Positions 42,570 through 52,079 of a DNA stretch of 64,000 nucleotides are shown here, one piece after another (within the stretch, counting starts at the first letter, position 1; each line of letters opens with the position of its first letter). A program made the translations under genes and the position numbers. This DNA comes from Prorocentrum cordatum (taxonomy: Eukaryota; Sar; Dinophyceae; Prorocentrales; Prorocentraceae): NCBI GenBank assembly GCA_963575745.1, contig CAUYUJ010019380.1, positions 82,516-146,515 of the forward strand, in the 5' to 3' direction. The notes under the pieces were generated by a model. That model saw nothing but the letters and a program-made list of their open reading frames with translations. It searched no databases and was not told the origin of the DNA.

Positions 42570-43545
42570 CATCTGCTCTCCGCGTGATAATGTCGGCGCA
42601 CCCCTCACACGTCTCGTGGCCCCATAGGGAGCTCCACCGAAGGTTCTTGTGGCGGGGTTCGAAAGCGGCGAGCCGCCCATGTCGGAGCACCCCTCGCACG
42701 CTTCGTGGCCCTGAGGGAGCTCCACCGAATGCTCTTGCGGCAGAGTTCGCATGCGTCCCCCGACAACTTCTGCACACCCCTCGCATGTGTTTTCTGGCCC
42801 GACAAGTCGTTCCATCCACTGGAGGCTCTTGTGGCAAGGCTTGCATGCGTCTTCCCGCCCATGTCGGCGCACCCCTCACACGTCTCGTGGCCCCATAGGG
42901 AGCTCCACCGAAGGTTCTTGTGGCGGGGTTCGAAAGCGGCGAGCCGCCCATGTCGGAGCACCCCTCGCACGCTTCGTGGCCCTGAGGGAGCTCCACCGAA
43001 TGCTCTTGCGGCAGAGTTCGCATGCGTCCCCCGACAACTTCTGCACACCCCTCGCATGTGTTTTCTGGCCCGACAAGTCGTTCCATCCACTGGAGGCTCT
43101 TGTGGCAAGGCTTGCATGCGTCTTCCCGCCCATGTCGGCGCACCCCTCACACGTCTCGTGGCCCCATGGGGAGCTCCACCGAAGGTTCTTGTGGCGGGGT
43201 TCGAAAGCGGCGCCCCGCCCATGTCGGAGCACCCCTCGCACGTTTTGTGCCCCCATGCACAGGGAACTCCACCGAAAGCTCCTGTGGCACGGCTGGTATG
43301 CGTCACCCCGCCAATTCCGGCACACCCCTCATACGTTTTGTGGCCGCACCCGGAGCTACACCGAAATCTTTTGTGGCAAGGTTCGCATGCGTCTCCCCGC
43401 CAAATTTCGCAAACCTCTCACACGTCTAGTGGCCGCACAGAAACTCCACCGCAAGTTCTTGTGGCAAAGTTCGCATGCAGGTCCTCGACCACATCGGCGT
43501 ACCCCTCACACGTTTTGTTACCCCACAGGGAAATCCCCCTCTTCC
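42570..43545 (-). repeat. 90-bp minisatellite with 271-bp higher-order duplication
   Basis: Reverse complement of the 88-bp family at 1806-2485. The anchor GAGCTCCACCGAA recurs about every 90 bp from 42630 to 43530. Three monomers form a 271-bp unit repeated almost exactly at about 42598-42868 and 42869-43139, with a third partial copy. Identical long open frames 271 bp apart are a consequence. Confidence 0.93.
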
Positions 43546-43757
43546 GTCCTTTCTGCCTTGCGGCACCCACACTTGAACATGGCTGGGTACTTCGCCCAGA
43601 TAATTCCCAACGATTTCGGTAACATTTTGGACCCTGCTTTCGGAGCCAAGGGTCATCACAAAGGGATGCGGGCCGGCCGGACAAAAACTGCCCTCCGAGA
43701 ACGGGGTCGAAGCTTTTCGGCTCTGGGGCGTGAGCAAGTCGGTCCATCGGGGAGTCT

Positions 43758-44012
43758 GGGGCTTGAAGATCTCCACGAAGGGCTGCAGTCAGGGAGGTTC
43801 CGGGAGGCCTGTACCAGCCCGACAGAACTCCCCTAACTGCCCCCCACCCTCCCCAACCAAGAGCGGGATCCTCCTCGGACCCCCGGCTTGGAGATCTCCA
43901 CGAAGGGCTGCAGTCAGGGAGGTTCCGGGAGGCCTGTGCCAGCCCAGCAGAAATCCCTCGACTGCCCACCCTCCCCGGCAAATAGCGGTATCCTCCTCGG
44001 ACCCCCGACTAC
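43758..44012 (+). repeat. 125-bp tandem duplication
   Basis: GAGATCTCCACGAAGGGCTG through GGATCCTCCTCGGACCCCCG occurs at about 43765 and 43890 with about 10 percent divergence. Confidence 0.85.
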
Positions 44013-44163
44013 TGCTGGGACCGCGACCCCGAGACCTGGGAACGGGTCGGTCGAGAGCCCTCCCGAGCCAGGAGGCAGGGGGGGACCAGAGCGAAGGGCA
44101 AGACGTACATATCCATGTCCAGTGCATCTTGGAGCTTCGAGCTCCCATTCTAGAAGAAGAAGA

Positions 44164-44345
44164 AACCACATAACCAAAAACTTTTGGCGCTCCGCGCGGA
44201 GTTCTTGGATTCGCGCGGGACCGCCCTCCCTGGCGCGCGGAGCGCGCCAAGGGCGGCGCCGGAGGCGCCGCCGGGGCGCCGGAGGCGCGGATCCAAGAAA
44301 TCCGCACGGAGCGCCAAACGCTTTATGTTTATGTGTCTTCTTTTT
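44164..44345. mobile_element. Family A element, copy 3
   Basis: Arms GGCGCTCCGCGCGGAGTTCT and its inverse flank the shared core (GGCGCGCGGAGCGCGCC, GGCGGCGCCGGAGGCGCC). The outer right end reads TTTATGTTTATGTGTCTTC like the PNP copy; the left end has GAAGAAACCACATAACC. No host gene recognised around it. Confidence 0.8.
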
Positions 44346-44505
44346 CTTCTTGTTCGACATTCCCCAGACGCCCGAGGCGCAGTGGATGTGGATACCACTC
44401 GGGCCCCTGAGAGAGGCGAGGCTTTTCTGTGGCCATGTCCACGGCGCCCCTCGGCCGTCGGGCACTCCTGCCCGGAGAGAGAGTCCGAGACGCAGCGGAC
44501 CTGGA

Positions 44506-44910
44506 TCTGGACATCTTGCCCGCATCGGGAAGCAGCACGGACATAAATAGGGGGGAAACAAACCTACCTCGCTTTTGACCACCCTCGCTTCCAAGAGATA
44601 CCAAACGATGCCAAATTGCAGCCTGTACTGGTCAGGCCGCTTGACGAGGAGGCGCGTAGTATGGCTTGGTTTTTCCTGGAAGCGAAAGCGGGGTAAGTAA
44701 TTCACGCTCTGAATAAACGTAAAAACTATGGGCTCCGCGCGGTTTTGTGGATCGGCACAGAGAGCAGAAGAAACAGCCACGGGGACAAACAGCTCGGCGC
44801 ACATAACATGCAGACACACAGGGAACTCTCGGGGACATCTTGCCCGCACAGAGAAACAGCACACGCATAATCGCAACAGCGGATCTGCACAGACATATTG
44901 CCCGCATAGG
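44506..44910. repeat. Short degenerate repeats and a half copy of family A
   Basis: GACATCTTGCCCGCACAGAG-like words near 44506, 44838 and 44888, each followed by a GGAAACAGCAC-like word. At 44712-44760 AATAAACGTAAAAACTATGG plus CTCCGCGCGG is the left half of a family A element. Confidence 0.6.
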
Positions 44911-44954
44911 GAAACAGCACAGACAGAAACGTACTCTGGGTTTCTTAGCAAGCG

Positions 44955-45060
44955 TGGGGGGGTACCCCCCGACGGGGGTCAACCTTGCCTCGTCACCGCG
45001 CCGCGACGGAGGTCGGAGCGCCTTCGGCGCGCGGTGGTTACCTGCGACGGGGGGTCGATG
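44955..45060 (-). repeat. Dispersed repeat E, second copy
   Basis: Reverse complement of 6462-6586 (GGAGCGCCTTCGGCGCGCGG, then GACGGGGGGTCGA). Confidence 0.7.
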
Positions 45061-45127
45061 AGACCCAGCGGTGTCCTCGAAATCCCCGAGACCTCACCGC
45101 AGTGTCCGTCACCGCAGTGTCCGTACC

Positions 45128-45310
45128 GCAGTGTGCAATATATATATATATACACACAATTTACAGTATATACATATATGTATTTATATAACTATGTGGA
45201 TCGAGGCCTCCAAATGGGGTCCGAGTGGATGGGGTCGATGGATCGCGCCGTGTCCCCGATGCATCACCGATGCATCGGCGATGCATCGGCGACGCATCGG
45301 CGACGTCGGC
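45128..45310. repeat. (AT)n patch and 12-bp GATGCATCGGC repeat
   Basis: TATATATATATACACACA at 45138-45160, then CGATGCATCGGCGATGCATC-type tandem units at 45255-45310. Confidence 0.85.
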
Positions 45311-45599
45311 GAGGACCGAATCGGGTGCAACATCGAGCCGCATCGGCGATGAGGCGCGATCCTCCGATCCTCCCCGTCAAGCAATTTTAGATCCCCAGGA
45401 CCAGCCATGAAAGGGCCGCGTTTTGCCCAGACCCCCCCAGAACCCTCCAAGACAGCTCAAATCGGACCCCCCCACATCAGACCCCCCCTCGTTTATCGTG
45501 AAATTCGGAATGCTCCGAACTCCTGTGGGAGGCTTAGCCCGAAAACGTCCGAAAACTGTCTTGCCCTTGGTCGAAGGTTCGAAAGACAAAGAATGCATG

Positions 45600-45760
45600 T
45601 AAATAAACACTTTCGGAGGTCCGCGCGGATTTGTGAGATCGGCGCTGGACCCCCCCTCCCTGGCGCGCGGCGCGCGCATGGGCGGTGCCGGAAGCGCCGC
45701 CAGGAGGCTCCAGCGCCGTTCCGAGAAATCCGCGCGGACCTCCGAAAGTCGATGTTCAAT
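45600..45760. mobile_element. Family A element, copy 4
   Basis: 24-bp perfect inverse arms beginning ACTTTCGGAGGTCCGCGCGG (45609-45632 and 45728-45750) around GGCGCTGGACCCCCCCTCCC and a decayed core. Left flank AAATAAAC is the reduced terminal motif. No recognised gene flanks it. Confidence 0.8.
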
Positions 45761-45769
45761 CTCATCAAG

Positions 45770-46215
45770 CGATTAGGAACAACTCCCCTGGCTTATAGTT
45801 AGCACCGAAGCGAAAATCGATAATCCGCGGGGGCGGATTCAGCGGAACGATACCGTTACCACTGCAACAAATGCATGATGATTGTCCCCCCCCCGTCGAC
45901 CACGAATACTGCCAGGCATCAATGCAACAGCCAGGTGCCAAGGTGCCAAGCTAACGCTTCCGGGTGCTGGATGCGCCATTGTTTCACCGCAAAGGAGGGG
46001 GAGGGGGGGGGAGGATTTCAATCGCTTCAGCAGGTCAGGTTCTTACCATCGCTCAGACGTGCATTCTCTGGTCTCGTGCGCATCTCTTTGTTCGCAAGAT
46101 GATCCCAGATGCTCCTCGATGGTCCTCGCCGAGAAGAACACGCACACGTCCGAGCGATACCAAAAAGCTTCTCTGTGCTGTCCTGTCACATCGGGGATCT
46201 TCTGACACGTGTCAA
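45770..46215. other. Spacer, no gene seen
   Basis: Mixed composition, short frames only. Confidence 0.5.
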
Positions 46216-46370
46216 CCCAGACCTGGGTCAGTCAAACCTTACCAAATCCTGCAAGATCCTGCGCCCAAGCCCGGGTCAAGGCGCAAGATCCTGCAAGGTC
46301 CTGCAGGATCGTGCACCCAAGCCTGGGTCAATGCGACCCTGGCCCTGCAGGATCTTGCAAGATCGGGCGC
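46216..46370. repeat. CAAGATCCTGC-type short repeats
   Basis: GCAAGATCCTGC and CCCAAGCCTGGGTCAATGCG words alternate several times. Confidence 0.75.
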
Positions 46371-46642
46371 TCTGGCTGACCCCCGTTTGCATTGGCCCCC
46401 GTTTGCAGTGACCCCCGTTTTAAGCAGGGACCGACCGTCCCGGCATTCCTATAGTCCAACCACGAAAGGTTCGTAGAACCCAAACATGTTCTAAGGACAA
46501 AGACACTGTTCTTAGAACATTAGCCCGATGTGTTAACACACGACAATCTCAACCAGAAGCGTTAGAAAAACACTTCTTGCAAACCACGAACGGCTCTTAC
46601 AACATTCTTTGGTGGGCCTATAGGCGAGCCGGGACGCTTCGC

Positions 46643-46842
46643 TTAAGTCGGGCGTGTCCCCCTACAGGGGGATTTGCGACGATTTTTTTTGTTTTAAAAA
46701 ACCCAAAAATAATCAAACAATAGTCCAAAAATAGTCTGGGGATTATTTTTCGAGTGTGCTTTTGACTTTTTTTTTTTTGTTGATATTTTTGGGGTATGTT
46801 TTATTAATCGTCGCCCCCTGTAGGGGGACAGGCCCGACTTAA
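46643..46842. mobile_element. Family C MITE, 200 bp
   Basis: Ends TTAAGTCGGGCGTG and GGCCCGACTTAA. Just inside each end is a CCCCCTACAGGGGG-type hairpin, then CGACGA and its inverse, then an AT-rich core with CAATAGTCCAAAAATAGTC. The flanking octamers CGCTTCGC and CGCTGGCC agree at 5 of 8 positions. Confidence 0.82.
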
Positions 46843-46852
46843 CGCTGGCCCG

Positions 46853-47012
46853 ACGGCCAAGAGGGGGGTGTCCAAGAGGGGGAGGGTGCAAATCATGACC
46901 GGCGGCATGTGCGCGGCCCAGCGGGGGGGGCCAGGAACGTAATGAAATCAGGAGAAGCGCCATGAAATCTAGGGAAAGATCCTGGCCCCCGCCATGACAT
47001 CCACCCCCCCCC
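46853..47012 (-). repeat. Dispersed repeat, inverted copy of 1639-1795
   Basis: Same blocks as at 1639-1795 in reverse: GGCCAAGAGGGGGGTGTCC, CATGACCGGCGGCATGTGCG and GCCATGACATCCACCCCC. Confidence 0.8.
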
Positions 47013-47098
47013 TGTAGTCATCCCCCCCCTCTTTTCCGCCCCCGACCATAGGCGAGCCGGGACGCTTCGCCACTGCTTGACCGTTTGCATTGCGAGCA

Positions 47099-47277
47099 TT
47101 AACGGGCGAAGAACGGTATAACATAAACTTTGTCGCCGTCGGGGGCGCCTGTCCCTGGGCGGCTGGAGAGTTTATACCCCTACGGTGCCACCGTAGGGGT
47201 ATAAACTTTCCAGCCGCCCAGGGACAGGCGCCCCCGACGGCGAAAAAGTTTATTATATACCGTTCTTCGCCCGTTAA
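47099..47277. mobile_element. 179-bp near-perfect palindrome with TTAA ends
   Basis: Two 89-nt arms, complementary at all but about 4-5 positions, meet at C47188 within TACGGTG-C-CACCGTA. Ends are TTAACGGGCG and CGCCCGTTAA. The reverse half recurs at 47357-47405 (CCCCCCGACGGCGAAAAAG, CGTTCTTCGACCG). The flanking word CCGTTTGCATTGCGAGC at 47081 recurs at 47404 and partly at 47637. Noncoding; ends suit a TTAA-targeting transposase, but that is inference. Confidence 0.85.
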
Positions 47278-47307
47278 GGAACCCCAGGCAAGGGGTCGGA
47301 GAGCATC

Positions 47308-47352
47308 AGGAGGAGGAGGAGGAGGAGGAGGAGGAGGAGGAGGAGGAGGAGG
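47308..47352. repeat. (GGA)n microsatellite
   Basis: About 14 uninterrupted GGA triplets between the palindrome and its half copy. Confidence 0.95.
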
Positions 47353-47409
47353 GAAGGTGCCCCCCGACGGCGAAAAAGTTTATATTTTGTACCGTTCTTC
47401 GACCGTTTG

Positions 47410-47812
47410 CACTGCGAGCCTCGGGTCGGGCGAAAGGGGGGGATAGCAAAGGGGGGGTTGAGAATCAGCTCACGTAGCTGATTTTCCCGGCGCCTCCCGG
47501 CGCCGGAGGCGGCTATGTATCGAGGAATGGGCCCCTCGGTGAGGCCGAAATCAGCTGCATGCAGCAAATTTCGTAACCCCCCCTTTCCCAATCCCCCCCT
47601 TTCGCCCGGCCCGACAATCTCTAGGCCTGCGAGTTTGCACTGCGAGCCGGTGGCCTCGCCCGGCGGCCCGGCGGAGCCGCGCGGCTGCCGACGGGGCCTC
47701 GCCCGGCGGCGCAGGCCCCGGCGGGCGGCCGGCGGCGGCGCGGCCGGCGGGTGCCGCGCCGGTGGTCCCCCTGGCGGGCTGTCAGTGCGGCCTCTGGCCC
47801 ACACCCTGCGAA
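47410..47812. other. GC-rich spacer, no gene seen
   Basis: Contains GGCGCCTCCCGGCGCCGGAGG-like short inverted repeats near 47490 and a CGGCGG-rich stretch. No coding evidence. Confidence 0.5.
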
Positions 47813-47955
47813 ATGCTTAAGAAATCATGGGTTTAGAAATTCATCGTCTCAGAACTTGAATAAAAACCCAAAATGTCCATACAACTCTTAGGATTTACAT
47901 TGAAACATTAAGAATCATCGAGACTCTGGCCGAAAATGTAAGTTTTCTTAAGCAT
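47813..47955. mobile_element. 143-bp AT-rich element with 12-bp inverted ends
   Basis: ATGCTTAAGAAA at the left and its inverse TTTCTTAAGCAT at the right bound an AT-rich segment inside GC-rich DNA. No evident target duplication. Confidence 0.6.
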
Positions 47956-48037
47956 CGCCTAAGGCCCAGGCCCCGAGGGCCGAGGGCCGAGGGCTGGCCC
48001 TTCGCCACAACGAACGAGGGGAGGGGAAGGAGAGGCC

Positions 48038-48107
48038 CAGAGGAGGAGGAGGAGGAGGAGGAGGAGGAGGAGGAGGAGGAGGAGGAGGTTCAGGAGGAGG
48101 AGGAGGA

Positions 48108-48138
<31 letters not shown>

Positions 48139-48150
48139 GAGGGAGGGTCG
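48038..48150. repeat. (GGA)n microsatellite
   Basis: GGA triplets with one GTTCAG interruption. Confidence 0.95.
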
Positions 48151-48404
48151 AGGAGCACCGAAGAGGAGGGCCGAGGAGGGCCGACGGGGGGGCGAGGCGG
48201 AGCGGGGAGGGCCGAAGAGGATCGAGGAGGTGGATCGACTCGCGCCGCCGGAGCGGATGGGGAGCACCTCGGATTGGCAGCGCGGTCGGCGGCAGGTGCC
48301 GTTTCTGCTCTCGGCAGCCGCTTCTGCACGGTGAGGGGGAGGGGGAAAAGGGAGGGGGCGGGGGCAATCGTTCCTTCCGCGAGAACCAGGATCAACCACT
48401 TCGT

Positions 48405-48812
48405 CGCTCTCCTCCTCCCCCTTTTCCTCCTGCTCCTCCTCCTCCTCGCCCTCCTCCTTCCCTCCACCTCATCCCTCCCACGCCTCCTCCTCCTCTTCCT
48501 TTTCCTCCTCCTCCTCCTCCTCCTCCTCGCCCTCCTCTTCTTGTTCCGTCTCTTCCTTCTCCTCCACCTCCTCCTCTTCTTCCTCCTCCTCTTCCTCCCC
48601 CTCCTGCTACTACTCCTCCTCCTCCTCCTACTCCTCCTCCTTACCCTCCTCCGTCCTCCATTCTCCCTCCTCCCTTCCTCCCTTCTCCCTCCTCCCTTCC
48701 TCCCTTCTCCCTCCTCCCTCCTCCCCCCTCCACCCCTGCTCGTCGCCCTGCCCCTCCTCTTCCTCCTCCCCGCTCCTCCTCCTCGTCCTCCTCCTCCTTT
48801 TCCTCATCCCGC
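48405..48812. repeat. (TCC)n-rich tract
   Basis: About 400 bp of CTC/TCC/CTT repeats. Confidence 0.93.
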
Positions 48813-48929
48813 GTCGGGCGCAAATCTAAGGCTGATCCGAACGTCGTTCGCGAACATGCGTTGCCGAACCGTTTGCGAGCTGTTCGTTCTGAACGTCCCT
48901 GCTCCCCCTCAACCTGGCGGCCGCGGACA

Positions 48930-49030
48930 AGGCCCCGCGGGGTCCAGGAATTTGCGAGCTGACGTTCCTGAATCGTCAATATACGGGCTCCAGCGTCGAT
49001 CCAAGAAATGCGCGCGCACCTGCGAATCTC
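48930..49030. repeat. Decayed right half of a family A element
   Basis: GGCTCCAGCGTCGATCCAAG, then AAATGCGCGCGCACCTGCGA and CACCTTTA resemble the right half of family A. Confidence 0.5.
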
Positions 49031-49154
49031 CACCTTTACGCCATCTTTCGCCCTAAGAAATCGCCCCGCATCGGATCCAATTCGGAGCGCGCCGCGGTCC
49101 GTATGCGGCTAGCTCCATGCGATGCTGGAGAAGCAAACCGGATCGAATCGGATC

Positions 49155-49269
49155 GGACTGATGCCGATGACGATGATGACGATGACGGCGACGATGATTG
49201 TGATGAGGATGGTGTTGGCGACGACGACGGTGCTGCTTCTGCCGATGCCGCCGCTGATGCTAATAATGG

Positions 49270-49353
<84 letters not shown>
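49155..49353. repeat. (GAT/GAC)n microsatellite
   Basis: GATGAC mixtures, then about 28 uninterrupted GAT triplets ending in a T run. Poly-Asp, Met and His frames are artefacts. Confidence 0.97.
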
Positions 49354-49355
<2 letters not shown>

Positions 49356-50130
49356 TTTTTTTTTTGCCACGAGGGACCCGTGGCAATGAAGCGGAAACAA
49401 TCGATGAGTCCAAGTGTGCTTCAGTCCAGTTTGCGTGCGCAGCGGAAGATGAGGAGGCGGGGGAGGGAGGGCACCAAGGGCACCGACAGGCACGATCAGC
49501 TACTAAGGCCATGACCTGCAGAACTCGCCCAGGTCGGCACACACCGACGAGAGAGAGGGGGGCGGCTATCCTGGTACATCTTCTGTAACATGTGCCAGGA
49601 ACACTTCAAACCGACCAGCGGGGATCCCCTCCAACCCACGCATGGCTTGTCGCATCCGCACCACAAGGGGCAGGAACAACCGCCAAGGAGCGCCTAGAGA
49701 CAGCAAGCAGAGAGAGAGAGAGAGACATCGTCGCGGAACCTACTCCAGATTTCGTAATATAGGGAGGGGGGGTCTCATTTCGGGGGGGGTCTCTTCCAGG
49801 CTATCTTGGAGGGCCCGGGGGGGTCTGGGGACGCTGTTTTGGAGGGTTCTCCCACGGAGGGGGGTCTGAAATGGCTTGTCTTGGAGGGTCCAGACCCCCT
49901 TCCTTTTACTACGAAATCTGGAGTATTCTCCACGGTGCCAAAGCAGCGCGGGCGGAGGGACGCAAGAGAGGCGAGAGCACTGAGAGAGCGAGGAGGGGAG
50001 CGGCGGCGGCAGCGAGGGAAGCAAGAGAGGCGAAAAAAGGCGGGGAACGAACAACACACGACGAGGAGAGGTGATGAGAGGTGACCCGCTAGCAACTGCT
50101 GCGATGTCCACCATGGCAGCAGCCCGCAGC
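49354..50130. other. Spacer with short GGGGTCT repeats
   Basis: No gene seen. GGAGGGTCCAGACCC- and GGGGGGTCTGG-like words recur between 49760 and 49905. Confidence 0.5.
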
Positions 50131-50138
50131 CACCCACT

Positions 50139-50445
50139 TGTATGAGCGTGATGCTGATGATGCTTATGATGCTGATGATGATGGTTACGATGATGATGGT
50201 GATGATGATGATGATGGTGATGATGATGCTGCTGCTGGTAGTTATGGTGTCTGATGTGATGATGCTGCTGATGATTACGAGGAGGAGGAGGAGGAGGAGG
50301 AGGAGGAGGAGGAGGAGGAGGAGGAGGCGGAGGCGGAGGCGGAGGAGGAGGAGGAGGAGGCGGAGCCGGAGGCGGAGGAGGAGGAGGAGGAGGAGGAGGA
50401 GGATTACGAGGAGGAGGAGGAGGCGGAGGCGGAGGCGGAGGCTAG
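50139..50445. repeat. (GAT)n passing into (GGA)n
   Basis: GATGAT repeats to about 50275, then GGA with GCG interruptions to 50445. Confidence 0.95.
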
Positions 50446-50616
50446 TTGCGATGACGGCGAGGATGATGCAGAAGATAGCAATGTCATCCACAGGGTGCAG
50501 CCCGCGAAGCGAACCGGATCGCGGGAGGCCCTGCCTGGGCACCGGGCCGTCCGACTCGGGCTCCGCGGGCGGCCCCGCGGCGGCGCGGAGCAGCCCGGGG
50601 ACTCGGGGCATTGGGC

Positions 50617-50813
50617 TCACGTCGGGCCCGTCGCGCTACAGGGGGATTTTCGACGGACCCCCCCAAAAAAATCCAAAACAGGCAACAAATAATCCAAAAA
50701 TAGCCTGGGGACTGTGTCTTGGGTATGTGTTTTGACCTTGGTGGGGGGTATTTTGGGGGCATCTGTTTTTTTTCGTCGAGAATGTCCCGGTAGGGGGACA
50801 CGCCCGACATAAC
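50617..50813. mobile_element. Family C MITE, 197 bp, perfect 8-bp TSD
   Basis: Flanked by CATTGGGC at 50609-50616 and 50814-50821. Ends TCACGTCGGGC and GCCCGACATAA. Internal GCTACAGGGGGATTTTCGAC and TCGTCGAGAATGTC match the other C copies, and the core has CCAAAAATAGCC. Confidence 0.88.
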
Positions 50814-50954
50814 ATTGGGCGCGGGGAGCGCCCGAGCGGGCGGCCGACGCCGGAGCCGCCATGGCTGCTGCTGGGCGGCTCGAGCCACCTGGCGGATGGC
50901 GCCGAGCTGGGCGCGAAGCCACGAGAGGGCTGCCGGGAAGGCGCCCCTCAGGGT

Positions 50955-51180
50955 CCTCCTCCTCCTCCTCCTCCTCCTCCTCCGCCTCCTCCGCCTCCTC
51001 CGCCTCCTCCGCCCCCAAAAAGGCTTCCAGGGTCCAAGGAGGAGGGGTCCTGGAAAGGGGTCCCTGAAAAGGCCTTCGGGGTCCGAAGAGGAGGGGTCCT
51101 GAAAAGGGGTCCCGAGGAAGGGTGCCAGAAGAGGAGGCTCCCGAAAGGACCCTCAGGGGCCCTGAAAAGGGTCTCTCAGG
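50955..51180. repeat. (TCC)n and GGTCCTGAAAAGG short repeats
   Basis: CTC/CGC triplets to about 51011, then GGGGTCCTGAAAAGGGG-like words repeated to 51180. Confidence 0.8.
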
Positions 51181-51710
51181 GCCCATTCGAGCCCCAAATG
51201 GAAGCCTTTAGGGACCGAGGAGGGCCCCATTCATTCTTGCCCAAGCCGATATTATCTTCACTGTTTTGGGTAACGCTTGGGGGGAGGCGGGGGGGGGGCT
51301 GGGGGCCCTGGGCAACGGAACGGGGTCCAACCCCCCCACCCAACTCCACGTACGATCGTTACTGTTACCCAGAATAGGGAGCCCACAAAGGATGTACGCG
51401 CCCAGCTATGTACATGAACACGGCCCCTCGATCCGCGAGACCGGCCGCGTTATACGAACATTTGCGCAATGCGAACTCTCGAAACCAGCGTGGATTCATG
51501 TACATGTACGTCCTTTTTATCCGCTCCTGACAGAAGGGGGTGGGGCGAGGGCTTGGCCTAGGTAACGACCGCTGTGCGACGGAGGACAAAACACCAATCC
51601 CGATCCAGGTGCTCCTCGCTGCCCACCTCCTGCGGCCTCTGGGGGCCTTTGCTGGACCCCGAGGCCCTCGAACCTAAATCTGGGGCGAAACACTGCCTCC
51701 AGAAAAGGGT
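51181..51710. other. Spacer, no gene seen
   Basis: GC-rich DNA with short frames only. Confidence 0.5.
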
Positions 51711-51714
51711 TTGC

Positions 51715-51815
51715 TGAGGAGGAGGAGGTTGCCTGAGGAGGAGGAGGAGGAGGAGAGGGAGAAGGAGGAGGAGGGTAATAATAAATAGTAGGATGATCAG
51801 AGGAGGAGAAGGAGG
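51715..51815. repeat. (GGA)n microsatellite
   Basis: Two GGA tracts separated by AATAATAAATAGTAGG. A CTCCAGAAAAGGGTTTG word occurs on both sides (51690 and 51821). Confidence 0.88.
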
Positions 51816-51909
51816 AGTGCCTCCAGAAAAGGGTTTGGGGCCGCTGAGCGGCGTGGCAGGGACTGGGGCGCCGAGAACCTCGGGGGCAACGCTCGGGGGG
51901 GTATATGCT

Positions 51910-52069
51910 TAGGTCGGGCATGTCCTCCTACAGGCGAATTCGGGAGGAAGAACAGGAAATAGTTAAACATATTCAAACATGGTCAAACAATAATAGAAAA
52001 AACCGTCCCCCGACTATTTTTTGACTATTCTTGTATCTTCCTCCTGTCGAGAATCACGCCCGGCTTGAG
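51910..52069. mobile_element. Family C MITE, 160 bp, 7/8 TSD
   Basis: TATATGCT (51902-51909) and GATATGCT (52070-52077) flank it. Ends TAGGTCGGGCATG and GCCCGGCTTGAG. The left subterminal hairpin CCTCCTACAGGCG and TCGAGAATCACG on the right match family C. Confidence 0.82.
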
Positions 52070-52079
52070 GATATGCTCA

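Noticed and set aside
47099-47277. Bacterial-type terminator hairpin
   Set aside because: Arms of 89 nt with TTAA ends and a dispersed half copy fit a mobile foldback element; nothing else in the window is bacterial.
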